Shown piece by piece: positions 12,501-24,318 of a stretch of 64,000 nt of DNA. This stretch comes from Gonium pectorale (Eukaryota > Chlorophyta > Chlorophyceae > Chlamydomonadales > Volvocaceae), in contig LSYV01000043.1 in assembly GCA_001584585.1 (NCBI GenBank), forward strand, positions 641,990 through 705,989, read 5' to 3'. Position 1 is the stretch's first letter; each line of letters opens with the position of its first letter. The notes beneath the pieces are model-generated. The model was given only the letters and a program-made list of their open reading frames with translations. It was not told where the DNA came from and made no database searches. The translations under genes were made by a program, and so were the position numbers.

Positions 12501-15320
12501 CCCCTGAGGCCTGCCGCCGTCGGAACGCGGTGTAGCCGGAACCCCCCTACGCGCCTCAATGATAGACGCTGTGCGTGCCGCCATCGCCTGGTGTGTGGCA
12601 CAGTCCTTTCAAGCCGAATCATTATGTGCGCCCTGCCGCCCCACCTGTCCGCAGGCGTGTTCCTGTACCTGCTGGATGTGGTGCTGCGGACCATCCAGCA
12701 GAACTTCAACTCCACCGTCGTCACTGCCTCGCCCGACTGCACCTCGGCGGCCTCGCGTGCCAATCTCTCCCCCGATAACGGCATGCTGACGCTGTCGCTC
12801 CGATGCCACGAGGTGCGGCTCAGGCGCCCATCCGCCTCGGCGTCCGGGAATGTTGCCACATGCATGCGGGGCACGCATGTTTGCCTTGCCGTACGTACCG
12901 GGTTGAGTACGCCGCGCGCATGTGTCGGTTCCCGTACGATGCCGATTGCAGCTTCTCATAATTCATTTTCGCTGCTTGGCGCTGCCTCTCTGTGTTGTTC
13001 GTCTCACCCCAGGGAATGAGCTGGGTTGGCTCGGACATCGTCTTCCTCAACGTGCCGGCCGTGAGCTGGTGGCAGTGGCACCCCTTCACCGTCGCCTCGT
13101 CCTCGGAGGCCGTTGGCCCCAGTGGCGAGAAGCGCATGGTTCTGCACATCAAGAAGTACGACAGGTGGACGCAGGTGAGGATGCGTCAGCAAACGACATC
13201 CAGGCTTTCTGTACTGACTTAATGCGTTGGCTATTGGTTTGTCGGCGGGCAAGGCGTTAGGCTGGCTGGCTGGTGCTGGCTACGTTCCAATCTCTGGTGA
13301 CGTGACGTCGGGGACCCCTCCATCTTCGCAGCGCCTCATCTTGCGGCTTTCGAACGATGCCTCTCCCGTACGGATGTACGTCAGCGGGCCGTACGCCAAC
13401 GCCAACCGCAAGTGGATCGCTGGGGCCGACCGTCACGTCTTCATCGCCGGCGGCATTGGGGTGGGTTTGCGCCGCGCGTGACGTACATGCGAACCCGGAA
13501 TTATGTGTACAACATGTGCAAATCATGTGTAGGGCTGCGGGTCAGTATGCGCGCGTGTGACCTGTTTGCCCGTGATAGTCATATCCCCTGCTATGTGCAC
13601 TTGATTTCCAATTAGCGCTTCGAACTGTACAATGCGAAAGGCGTTCTCCAGCTGACCATCAGGCTTTACCCACCCCTCCTCGTGTGCAGGTGACTCCCGC
13701 GCTAGGCATGCTGCAGGAGCTCATCGTGCACCGCAAGAAGGCCCAGGCCGCCGCCGCCAACGGCAGCAGTCTCGACGAGGGCAGCCGGGCCACGCTTGTC
13801 TGGGTCAGCCGCGACCGGGGCGAGTTCACCGCCCTGCCGTACGAGGTCTTGGAGGCCAGCAGGTGCGGATCGTGTGGCATCACTGCGGGCCGGCCGGTCG
13901 AGCCTCTCTACTTCTTGTTGCAAACTGAAGGGAAATAAGTGGACATCTTCTTGGATTCACCGCTTCCCTGATCGGCGTACCTTCCCAGTGTATGGTATGA
14001 GCATGTTGAGTGTCTTGCCAAAGCATAACCCGTGCGCGTGTTTAGCCGTGTATCTCGCGCTGCCGCAGGGGCAAGGGCGCTTGGCTGGACGTGCAACTGT
14101 ACTTCACCGGAGACTCGTCCTCGCCTTCCAAGACCGTCGCCAGCGGCGAGGCCGCTGCCGCCGCCGACAAGCCAACCAAGGGTGACGACGCCGAAGCCAA
14201 GGCCGCCATTTCCCTCACTGTCTCAGCGGCTGGCGCGGTCTCGCCCGCCTCCATTGCTGACAACAGGTGCGTTGAGGGACCTATGGTCGCATGTCCAGAC
14301 AAGCCAAGACTCAGCAGGCGCGTGTCCTGCCTAAAGCGCGACGATGCGCTTCGCAACTCAGTAAGACCGCCCAAAATGCTAATTGCCAACGGCCACCCGC
14401 CTCCGACACTTTCCTCCGCCCCCCCTGCAGGCCGCTGTCGCACCCCTACATGTTCCACCCACTGCTGTGGGCGGTGGCCGTCGTGCTGTGCTTCGGCGGC
14501 GGCTTCCTGGGCCTCATCTGCGCTCAGGCTTACGACGCCTACACCGCCCGCACCGTGGCGGCGCGCAGGGACTTCTCCTACGTCGGAATGCTCCAGTTCT
14601 CGGCGCTGGGTGTCGGTGCCGTGCTGCCTCCCGCGCTGCTCATGTTTGCAGTCCACTCCTGGAGGTGAGAGGGCCGCGGTTCAGTATGGAGGGTCCAGGG
14701 TGCTTGATGTGCGCATGGGCAACGGCCCATAGGACACTGTTTCGATTATTGCAGTCCGTTGGGAATTCTGTGTTGTTTGCTTGTTGCCGGGTACAAGCCT
14801 TACTTTTGCAAAAGCCAACCCAAGTTACGGTAGTCCAGCAAACCCTGTTACCGTGCTCCTTCACGACTACAGGCTGCTGTCGCTCTGTCGCAAGGCCCTC
14901 TCGGCGCAGCCGAGCTTCAACCGCGGCGAATCGGATACGCCCAACCCCACTGCTGACATGGCGGTGGCAGCGACCCTCAGCGGCTACTCCACCGTCTCCG
15001 AAAGCTCCGGCTCCGCCAACGGCGCCGAGCCAGCCAAAGCCTTCAAGGCGGACATAGGTTTTGCCCATGCTATCAAGGACGGCCGCCCCAACTGGGCCGA
15101 GCTGCTGGGCGCTGTGGCGACGTGTTCGTCGGACGGCGGCCAGCTGCCGGTTTGGGACAACGACGCGGCCCAGGAGCAGGCGCAGGTGGTTGGCGTCTTT
15201 GTGGCGGGCCCGGAGAGGCTTGTAGCGGCGGTGGACGAGGAGTGCGCCCTGCTCAACGGCGTGTGGGGCCGCGCTGGCCGGGCCTACCTATCCGTCACTG
15301 CGCTGACACACGAGCTGTGA
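9564..15320 (+). CDS. Ferric-chelate reductase / NADPH oxidase-like flavocytochrome, tandem copy 1
   Basis: Fourteen exons close in phase to 918 residues: 9564-9818, 9992-10135, 10520-10718, 10944-11178, 11369-11494, 11669-11746, 12141-12358, 12655-12812, 13013-13174, 13332-13460, 13690-13862, 14069-14266, 14431-14664, 14873-15320. It is predicted to move electrons from cytosolic NADPH through FAD and two b-haems to ferric iron or oxygen across a membrane. Evidence: two H-x13-H haem pairs (HRWLGYGTILVNSLH, spliced across exons 5/6, about residue 318; HILGAVVFMLFAFMH, about 394), the FAD motif HPFT (about 494), the pyridine-nucleotide loop GGIGVTP (about 568) and a C-terminal VFVAGPERL. Exon 4 is a Pro-rich loop. 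Exon 13 adds two membrane helices inside the dehydrogenase half, as I recall for plant FRO reductases. Chlamydomonas has an adjacent pair annotated RBOL1/RBOL2 that this locus resembles; I cannot confirm orthology. Whether the product is superoxide or reduced iron cannot be read from sequence. Confidence 0.9.
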
Positions 15321-16512
15321 GCGCGGACGCCCAGGCTTGCTGAAGGTCGGGGCCGGCGGCGTACAGAGTGCAGCTTTCGAGTGTGGCGAATCGGCATTGC
15401 ACAACACGCCTTCCAGCGTGAATTGTGACGCATGAGCACCAAGCGTTAACACGCGGGTTGCTTCGTAAGATGCGGCGATGTGATCCTGCACGTGCTGTTC
15501 GCGTGGCTGCGTGCACGTACGACGTGACCAGGCATTCGATTCGGGTTTATGTGAGCGGTGTTTCCCCGCTAGGCTTCGATGCGCGATCACTCGCCACGCC
15601 TTCTTACAGACGCAGACTGCGTGCACTGCCGTTGGGAAAGTCAACCTAGTCGTAAACGTGTGATACTGTAGTCGGCCTGCGGTACTATGATGAGGGCCCC
15701 AGCAGAGGCCCTGAACTACGTTGCAGGGCAACCGCTGTTGGCTTCTTTGCATTCTAGAAGGGTTCGATTTTTGCCCTTATGGGTTCACTCGCCAGTGGCA
15801 GGTGGTGTATGACGCTAGAAATTCCTTGTGTGCACACGGTACACGCAGGCAGGGCACGAATCGGGATTGTATGGCGGCCCAATGGGTCAGTGTCAAGCCA
15901 GATTCTCACGAGTTGCTGTGAAATTATTTCGGCATTGAATGACCATGCGCTTGTTGTTCTTGCGTGGTAAGAGCAGTAAAGTGAAAAGAGCAGTAAAAAT
16001 TATTGTGAAAACCAACGAGCGCCGCACCGGCGGGTGCCAGCAGCGGCGGCAGGCAGCATTGTCAATAATTGCAATTCCTTGTCTTTGGTTCATAAGCTTA
16101 CATCGATTGTTCGAAGATTGTGGAAAGTAAGGCATATGGCACTGTAAAGGGAGCTTACATGGCGCAATGCTTCAATTGCGTTTGATTCAGATGCAAACGT
16201 TGATGAGTCACATCCTTGCTGGCTCAGCTCGGCTCACATGAAAGGTTTGTTCGTTGTTCGTTAAAGCAATTGGCTTGCCAAGTCCCCAGGCTGCCTTAGC
16301 TGCCCAATAAACGCAAATGACAAGAATAATGAAACGCTGAAGGCAGATCACGCAGCCGTTGTGCAGAAACGGTATAAATGCACGACGTACGCTTATCACT
16401 TAACAGCGGCTCCCTCGGGACAGCAATTCAAGACATTGGAAATATAGAAGATATTAATCTTCATTGCATGTTTCTTTCTTCAGCGCCCTTACCAGGGACA
16501 CTTTTGGGCGTG
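15321..16512. other. 3' UTR of copy 1 and intergenic spacer between the tandem copies
   Basis: No coding sequence recognised. A TGTAA at about 16143 could be the poly(A) signal. The stretch becomes AT-richer toward the promoter of copy 2. Confidence 0.5.
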
Positions 16513-16579
16513 GGCGCCACGCGCCAGTCATACGCCAGGCACAGGCAATTCCCATCGTCCCTTCCAAGAGCAATATAAA
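16513..16579 (+). promoter_or_regulatory. Promoter block of oxidoreductase copy 2
   Basis: The same 26-nt element as upstream of copy 1 lies at 16513-16538, followed by TATAAA at 16574-16579. The ATG is at 16745. Conservation of element, order and spacing supports shared regulation of both copies. Confidence 0.65.
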
Positions 16580-16744
16580 CCCCATGGGGAATATTTATTT
16601 TTACAATAGATGAAGTAACGTGGTACAGCAGCCAAGCGCCAGACAGCTCGCGGCAATCTCCATCTTGTCTGACTAGTCTCGACCCTACAACCTGTTGCCG
16701 CCCCTACTACGGTAGCCTAATTCGGCGACTGAAACCTCTCTATC

Positions 16745-19700
16745 ATGTCCATCGCGCCCGCACATTGGGCGAAAGCCCAGCAGCGCGCAAAATGCCTCGC
16801 CGCCGCCGCGCTGTGGCTGCTGGTCGCATGCGGCTCCACCGCCTTCCTGTTCTTCTACGCCACAACCCCAACGCGCTGGTACCAAGTCCGCGCCACTGAG
16901 TTAATTGCATGGAGGAACACGCTTATCCTGCCCTACACCTTCGCCAACGGCACCACCGGGCGCACGACTCCGCTGCTCTCTGGAGGCATCAGCTTCCTGG
17001 TACGTACGTGCGGAGGCACGCACCACATTCGGCCCATACCCGCATGCGCGCTGCATTCATGCCCTACATGCACTATAGCATGTGCATCATATCCTCAAAT
17101 GTTTCCCCTTGCTTTGTTCCGCGCGTCGCTGTGTCGCATCGCCCACACATCCGTTAATTGCTGAGCATGGTTTTAGCCCTCACTGCAGTTTGGCCGCATG
17201 CGTCTCCTCACCGCGCCCACAGGTGATGTGGCAGTGGTGCGGCACGCTGGCGGTGGCTCTGGGAGCGGCCGGAATCCTGTGGATTGCCTCCTCCAACCAA
17301 GTCTCCTCGGCGCAATCGGGCAACAAGAACAACAAGCAGCGCACCGCTGGTTACTACCTCCGACAGGTCAGTGCACTGCTGCGGGTGGTGGGCCCGGAAA
17401 GCATTCCGCGCAGCAAAGCGGCAGCCTGAAGTCCCTTCCGTCGGGCAATTGGCCCGGATAACATGTCGCGCTTGCATAGGCTGCTTGGCGGCGGTCCGTA
17501 GCAGCAACTGCTTTAGGAGGCGCCAGATACCAATACGTGCAAGCGAGCCCCGAAGCCCCTTCGTTGGGGCATTGTTAATTGGTGTTCGTTTTCAGAGTAC
17601 CCCCATCCGCTCGCCCACCCCACCCCCTTTGTCCCCCGCCATCCGCGCGTGTGTCCTGTCTCGCTGCCTGCAGGCCGCCATCCGCACGCGCCGCGTCCTG
17701 GCTTACCGCGTGCCCCCTCGCGGCCTGTGGCACGCCCTGCTGGGCCCCGGCGGCCTGTCGCTCCAGGACCTGCTCCTCATCCTGCTGTGGGTCGGCCTCC
17801 ACATCATGTGGATGCACGAGATGACCATGCGCGTGCTGGACAACAGGAGGGCCAACCCGCCGCCGCCCAAAGGTACGTAAGACCGTACAACGCATGATGC
17901 TTATGCATGTCGTACAATGGGGGCTGCCGTTGCTGGGGCTGCAAGATCGGGGGTGGATTGCTGGTGTGGTATGTACGGGCTGCAGGCAAGGCTTGTGCAT
18001 GTGGTGTCGCATGCTCCCGACTGCCGAATCGCCATCCTGACTGATAGCTCAACCGCTTCCGTTTTCTCTGTCTGTGTGGTACACCGCCGCCCGCAGTTAC
18101 CCTGCGCCCGCCACCGGCTGTGGGTGCCAAGACTGTGACTACGGCCGCCCCGCCACCCTTCAACGTCTCCCGCCCGCCGCCCCAAGTCGCCACGCGCCAC
18201 CTGCTGCAAGCCGCCGCCGCCGCTCCACCGCCTGCCGGCGCCGCACTGCCACCCAAAGTCAATGCCACGGCCACGCCCAAGCCGCCGCCGCCCCGGACCG
18301 TCAAGCCTCTGCCTTTCGTTGTGCAAGACAAGTGAGTCGTCTGCCGCGGTTGTTTCCTCGCGTCGCAGCTGAAGTGGCCCCGGCAGAATGGACCGAGCAA
18401 TGGAGACATTCCCTATCGTGCTCCTTAAGGAAACTGCACTAGACAAAACGAGGCCGCCTACCCGCCCGCGCCGCAGTGTTGCCAAGTACTACGGCTGGGT
18501 GGGTCGTCTGGACATCCTGCTCCTCTACTTTCCCGTGCCGCGCTGCAACTTCCTGCACTGGCTCCTCGACTCCGACTTCCCCACACTCATCAAGTACCAC
18601 AGGTACGGAAACCTGTGATGGGTTACGGTCGATCGTTTTACCCCTATATGCAGCAATAGCCTGGCGGATAGTAATTGGGAAGGCTTGATTGTGCAATCTG
18701 TATGCGCCATTCGGGCCGCGTGTTCATCACGAACCGGCGCGCTTGGATCTTGTGGCGTGCGGGACGCTAGCTATGCGACCGTGGGGTCGTGCATTGTCTA
18801 CGGCCGCCGCACTGATAGAGTCACGGGTGTGCACATAAAACGCACGTTGGACGGTCAGCGTGCACGACAGCTATCGTGCTCGTTTACTGCACAACGTGAG
18901 TTTCACGTGCATGCCCGTGACTAGACCCGTTTGGGGCCCTGCCGTGCTGCGGGCCTCTTTTCGTCCCCGCCGCCCTAACCGGTGCCGCAGCGCTAGTACC
19001 GACGCAGCCCATCCGCTACATGTTATTCATCAACTGGCATCTTGCTTGCGCGTTCCCGTGTGCATGCAGGTGGCTCGGGTACGGCACCATCCTGGTGTAC
19101 AGCCTGCACGGCATTACGTACATGGGCACCTGGGTCCGCGATGGCATGTGAGTGGCCCGGTGCTTCCACTGCGCGTATGTATGTGTGAGCCCGGTCAGCC
19201 CATACCTTCATTCGAGCATGACATTACCGTAACTCGTGCACAGTCGCGCTAGCTGAGTCCTACCAGTCGCAACTATGCCGTCCCGCTGTACTTGCCGTAC
19301 CGTGCCGTAACCCCGCAACCCATACCTTGCGGTGCCAGTCCTGTCCTCCCAAGTCGCGCATCCATGGTCATGGACAAAGTTATCACACTCTTTATGGCAT
19401 CCCGTGCACGTGGCCTCATGCAGCCTTACNNNNNNNNNNNNNNNNNNNNNNNNNNNNNNNNNNNNNNNNNNNNNNNNNNNNNNNNNNNNNNNNNNNNNNN
19501 NNNNNNNNNNNNNNNNNNNNNNNNNNNNNNNNNNNNNNNNNNNNNNNNNNNNNNNNNNNNNNNNNNNNNNNNNNNNNNNNNNNNNNNNNNNNNNNNNNNN
19601 NNNNNNNNNNNNNNNNNNNNNNNNNNNNNNNNNNNNNNNNNNNNNNNNNNNNNNNNNNNNNNNNNNNNNNNNNNNNNNNNNNNNNNNNNNNNNNNNNNNN

Positions 19701-22635
19701 NNNNNNNNNNNNNNNNNNNNNNNNNNNNNNNNNNNNNNNNNNNNNNNNNNNNNNNNNNNNNNNNNNNNNNNNNNNNNNNNNNNNNNNNNNNNNNNNNNNN
19801 NNNNNNTTCCGTGTGACGGCCACACGCATCTCCGCTAGCCGAGGCTGCCGAATGGAATGCGATTTTGCTGTACCTTCGACGCGGCGGGTGGAAATCCACC
19901 GTGTCCTATTTCACTTTGCGGCACATTCCGCCTCCGCCTGACATGCGACGCTGCTGTCGAAGCATGGCTCTTATGTGTGCATCCCATGCATGGTGCCCCA
20001 CCTCGCTCTGACCACAGGCGTGTTCCTGTACCTGCTGGATGTGGTGCTGCGGACCATCCAGCAGAACTTCAACTCCACCGTCGTCACCGCCTCGCCCGAC
20101 TGCACCTCGGCGGCTTCGCGCGCCACGCGCTCGCCGGATAGCGGCATGCTGACGCTGTCGCTCCGATGCCACGGGGTGCGGCCCAGGCGCCCGTCCGCCT
20201 TGGCGTCCGGCCATGTTGCCACATGCATGCGGGGCACGCATGTCTACCTTGCCGTACGTACCGGGTAGAGTTGGCCGTGGCTGGATGCCGCACGAGACCG
20301 TTGTTTGCAGCTGTTGTACCGAAGGGTATTGCGCACGATTGTCATGGTGTCTTGTCGGCGCTGCGGGCCCTGTGCCACCCTATCTCGGTTGCACCCCAGG
20401 GAATGAGCTGGGTTGGCTCGGACACCGTCTTCCTCAACGTGCCGGCCGTGAGCTGGTGGCGGTGGCACCCCTTCACCGTCGCCTCGTCCTCGGAGGTCGT
20501 TGGCCCCAATGGCGAGAAGCGGATGGTTCTGCACATCAAAAAGTACGATAGGTGGACGCAGGTGAGCGAGGATGCGCCCTCAAGCAACATCCGCGCCATA
20601 TTGCTTTGCTGGTGTTGGCGGTTTAAGCTGCAGTACTTGAATGGATTCATGCATTCATGGCTCAGTCGGTGCCCTTTCCATCTTCGCAGCGCCTCATCTC
20701 GCGGCTTTCGGATGACACCGCTCCCGTACGTATATACGTCAGCGGGCCGTACGCCAACGCCAACCGCAAGTGGATCGCTGGGGCCGACCGTCACGTCTTC
20801 ATCGCCGGCGGCATTGGGGTGGGTTCGTGCCGCGCGTGCCGTACATGCATAACTCGAATCGTGTGCTCGACATGTGCAAATCGTGTGTATTGCTGGCGGC
20901 CATTATGCGCGCGTGTGGCATGTTTGTCCGTGAACATCTCGTACACACATTCCATGTCGCGCACTTAAGTGCACGCAAGGCGAAAGGCGTTCTACCGCTG
21001 ACCCTCGGGCTTTTCCCAACCCTCCTTCGTGTGCAGGTGACTCCCGCGCTGGGCATGCTGCAGGAGCTCATCTCGCACCGCAAGAAGGCCCAGGCCGCTG
21101 CTGCCGCAAGCGGCAGCAGTCTCGACGAGGGCAGCGGGGCCACGCTGGTCTGGGTCAGCCGCAACCGGGGCGAATTCACCGCCCTGCCGGACGAGGTCCT
21201 GGAGGCCAGCAGGTGCGGATCGTGTGGCCATCACTTCGGGCCTGCCGGTCGAGTCTCTCTGCTTCTTGTTGCAAACCCCGTGCGTTGCTGGGAAATAAGG
21301 GGTTACCTTCTTGGATTCACCGCTTCCCTGATCGGCGTACCTTTCCTGTGTATGGTATGAGCATGTTGAGTGTCTTGCGAAGGCATTTTACTCGTTTACC
21401 TCGCGCCGCCGCAGGGGCAAGGGCTCTTGGCTGGACGTGCAACTGTACTTCACCGGAAACTCATCCTCGCCTTCCAAGGCCGGCGCCAGCGGCGAGGCCA
21501 CTGCCGCCGCCGACAAGCCAACCACGGATGACGACACCGAAGCCAAGGCCGCCATCTCCCTCACAGTCTCGGCGGCCGGCGCAGTCTCGCCTCCCGCCCT
21601 CGCTGACAACAGGTGTGTTAGAACATCGCCGGGCGCACGTGCATACTATGCTCCAGGGACGCGTGTCCTGCTGAAGCACGAAGACGATCAGCCCGTTGAA
21701 GTGCTCACCTCAATGCAGCCACCTCGCTCACCTCCCTCTCTCCCTCCACCCCTGCAGGCCGCTGTCGCACCCGTACATGTTCCACCCGCTGCTGTGGGCG
21801 GTGGCCGTCGTGCTGTGCTTCGGCGGCGGGTTCCTGGGCCTCATCTGCTCGCAAGCCTACGACGCCCATATCGCCCGTACCGTGGCGGTGCGCAAGGACT
21901 TCTCCTTAATGGGCATGCTCCAGTTCTCGGCGCTGGGCGTCGGTGCCGCGCTCGCCGCCTGCGCTGCTCATGTTCGCAGTCCACCTGTGGAGGTGAGAGG
22001 GCCGCGGTTTAGTGTCGAGAGCACCCTGTGCACACGTGCAACGACCCACGCATGGGCCAATGGTCCTTCTTCTCTATTGAAAAGTGGCAACTGTGATGTA
22101 TGCTTTGCTCACAGAAATGCGGGCTGTAGCCAACGAAGCGAAGTACCTCCCTAACCCGTCACGCACCGTGTTCCCTCACGACTGCAGGCTGCTGTCGCTC
22201 CGTCGCAAGGCCCTCTCGGCGCAGCCGAGCTTCAACGGCGGCGATACGGAAATGCCCAACCCCGCTGCCGACACGGCTGCACCCACGGCCATGAGCGGCT
22301 ACTCTACCATATCCGAAAGCTCCGGCTCCGCCAACGGCGCCGAGCCCGCCAAGGCCGTCAAGGCGGACATCGACTACGCCCATGCCATCAAGGACGGCCG
22401 CCCCAACTGGGCCGAGCTACTGGGCGCTGTGGCGACGTGCTCGTCGGACGGCGCCCAGCTGCCGGTTTCAGGCAACGACGCGGCCCAGGTGCAGGCGCAG
22501 GTGGTTGGCGTCTTCGTGGCGGGCCCGGAGAGGCTGGTGACGGCGGTGGATGAGGCCTGTGCCGCGCTCAACGGCGTGTGGGGCCGTGCGGGCCGGGCCT
22601 ACCTCGCCGTCACTGCCCTGACGCACGAGCTGTGA
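16745..22635 (+). CDS. Ferric-chelate reductase / NADPH oxidase-like flavocytochrome, tandem copy 2 (frameshifted, contains gap)
   Basis: Same exon plan as copy 1: 16745-16999, 17223-17366, 17674-17872, 18097-18331, 18477-18602, 19070-19147, exon 7 from 19424 into the N gap, 20018-20175, 20400-20561, 20690-20818, 21037-21212, 21415-21612, 21758-21992, 22188-22635. Intact parts include the first haem pair (HRWLGYGTILVYSLH), HPFT and GGIGVTP; exon 11 has one extra codon. The second haem pair lies in exon 7, of which only six bases are visible. Exon 13 is 235 nt instead of 234: an extra base between about 21950 and 21965 shifts the frame, so exon 14 (NADPH-binding C-terminus, itself open and conserved) is read out of frame. 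Either a sequencing/assembly error or recent inactivation. Function otherwise as for copy 1. Confidence 0.85.
19430..19806. other. Assembly gap (377 N)
   Basis: Run of N. By comparison with copy 1 it hides nearly all of exon 7 and part of the following intron of copy 2. Confidence 1.
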
Positions 22636-23438
22636 GCGCGGAGCGTTCGAGCTCTTGTTACATCATGGCCGGCGGTGTAGCGCGGTCATGGGGCGTAGCT
22701 GGCACGCATTGGCAACTCGCACTGCACGCATCGGGTGCTGTTGACGGTTGACGCACGTGCTCGTGTGCGCGTGGCGAAAGTCGTGGAATCCCTGAGAGAA
22801 AGGGACATGCAAGCACTTGGCGTGGGATGCGGCCCATGCATTTGCTGGGGAGCACCGCAGGTGCAAAGAATATATGTGTGATCGCCAAACGGACTGCACT
22901 GGTGCAAGCCGTGCTGCTGCGCGGTGTTCTGCCACCAGGCTTAGATGTGCACCGGGAACACTGTCCGCAAGTCGAAAGATATTTCGCTGTTCAATGCTGC
23001 CAGGTATTTGCATGTTTTGGCTGGGGATGCGAATGCCGGCATCGTAACTTCGCAAAGCATTGCAACGTGTTCAGTTGAAGTCTGTGGGTGGTGTAGCCGT
23101 CCTGTGCATTGCTGCGCGGCTAGGCCTTCACCGTGACCGAACGTGGTGACGTGTGGGGATCAGCAATGGAATTACCCGTGAGCAGTGTGCAGGTACTGCG
23201 TTTTCTAATTCTAGTGTATCCTTCCAATGTTTTTCCTGCACAGCCAAGGTTTTGATGCCTTTGTGCCGTTCGGGCACATTCTCCTCCCAATAATGGTGTG
23301 ATACTTAACGTGGAGGGCTCTCAATATGCATATCAAGTGAAGCGTGGGTCAGCCAGCTTGATGACGGGTACACTGACCGCCTGCGCTCCGGCTCAGGCCA
23401 TTTCACGACGCAAATTGCGAAGGCCGTCATGGCTGTCA

Positions 23439-23443
23439 TGTAA
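23439..23443 (+). terminator. Candidate TGTAA poly(A) signal of oxidoreductase copy 2
   Basis: TGTAA about 800 nt after the stop codon. Position-based assignment only. Confidence 0.3.
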
Positions 23444-23518
23444 TGCCTTCCTTACGAGACGTGTTCCGCTTGTTCCTGTGATCACCAATGGAGCACCTAC
23501 GTGACAGGTAGCTAGGGC

Positions 23519-23550
23519 CGTCTGCTCGTCTCCTACGCCCGCCATGCCTC
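23519..23550 (+). repeat. Dispersed repeat, copy A
   Basis: Contains GTCTGCTCGTC and, after a variable stretch, GCCATGCCT. It matches the repeats at 43774-43880 and, inverted, 55449-55526. Only the left part of the repeat is recognisable here. Confidence 0.5.
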
Positions 23551-24318
23551 GCACCTTCTGACACACACATACCGATGTGTGATGTCCGTTAAGAGATAGC
23601 CCCCCCTCTGTCTTCTTTTCTGACACACATGACGCCACGATGCGGTGTACGAATGGGTTCATGCTGCGGGCACCTGACCCTGTTCAAGCAATGCTGCAAA
23701 TGTAGGACCAGGATTGACACCTTTGCAGATTCTATCAGTCATTAACAGGTCAACGAATTGCTGTGTAGGCACACGACGGCTATCACCCATCGTACTAGCG
23801 GGGGCCCTGGAAAAGTTTCGAAGCAGAGCAGCAGCAGCAGCAGCAGCGGGTCCAACTGCTGTCGATTTTGCCACTGGCCCCACCAAGCTCCACGTAAGGC
23901 CGGGGCTGCTCCGTTGGAAGGCAGCATAGGAGGCCATGCGCATTGGCGCAGCGTGCCCAACGACCTAACACCTGCATGCCGCAAACTCGAATTGCGAGGG
24001 TGCAGTAGAAGTGCCGAGTTCGGGATGAGCCAGCACAAAGTGGCCCGGGCGTTCACCCGCAAGGTTCGCAAGCAGTAGTGCTCTGCCCGTGCCATCAACA
24101 TGCGCAGGAACCTTGCAGACGGTGTGGGGAGCTCCACGAGGCACGACGCGTCACGCGGGGGCACTCATGCGACCCAAGCACCAACAGGACATGCCATCGA
24201 GAACCATCATGCAACCAACCAAACATCGACGTTATCATAACAATCAGGGTCACAAGGCCCCGGGCGGAAAGCATTGCACGCAACCTACTCGCGTCCTGCC
24301 ATCCGCAGTGCCCCGTCA

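Larger units (their letters stand above)
22636..24318. other. Convergent intergenic region
   Basis: Lies between the stop of oxidoreductase copy 2 (plus) and the stop of the HMG-box gene (minus). I see no gene. It contains a copy of a short dispersed repeat near 23519-23550 and a CAG run near 23823-23846. Confidence 0.5.

Noticed and set aside
19292..19941. Open frames crossing the N run
   Set aside because: They exist only because N was not read as stop; no sequence evidence.
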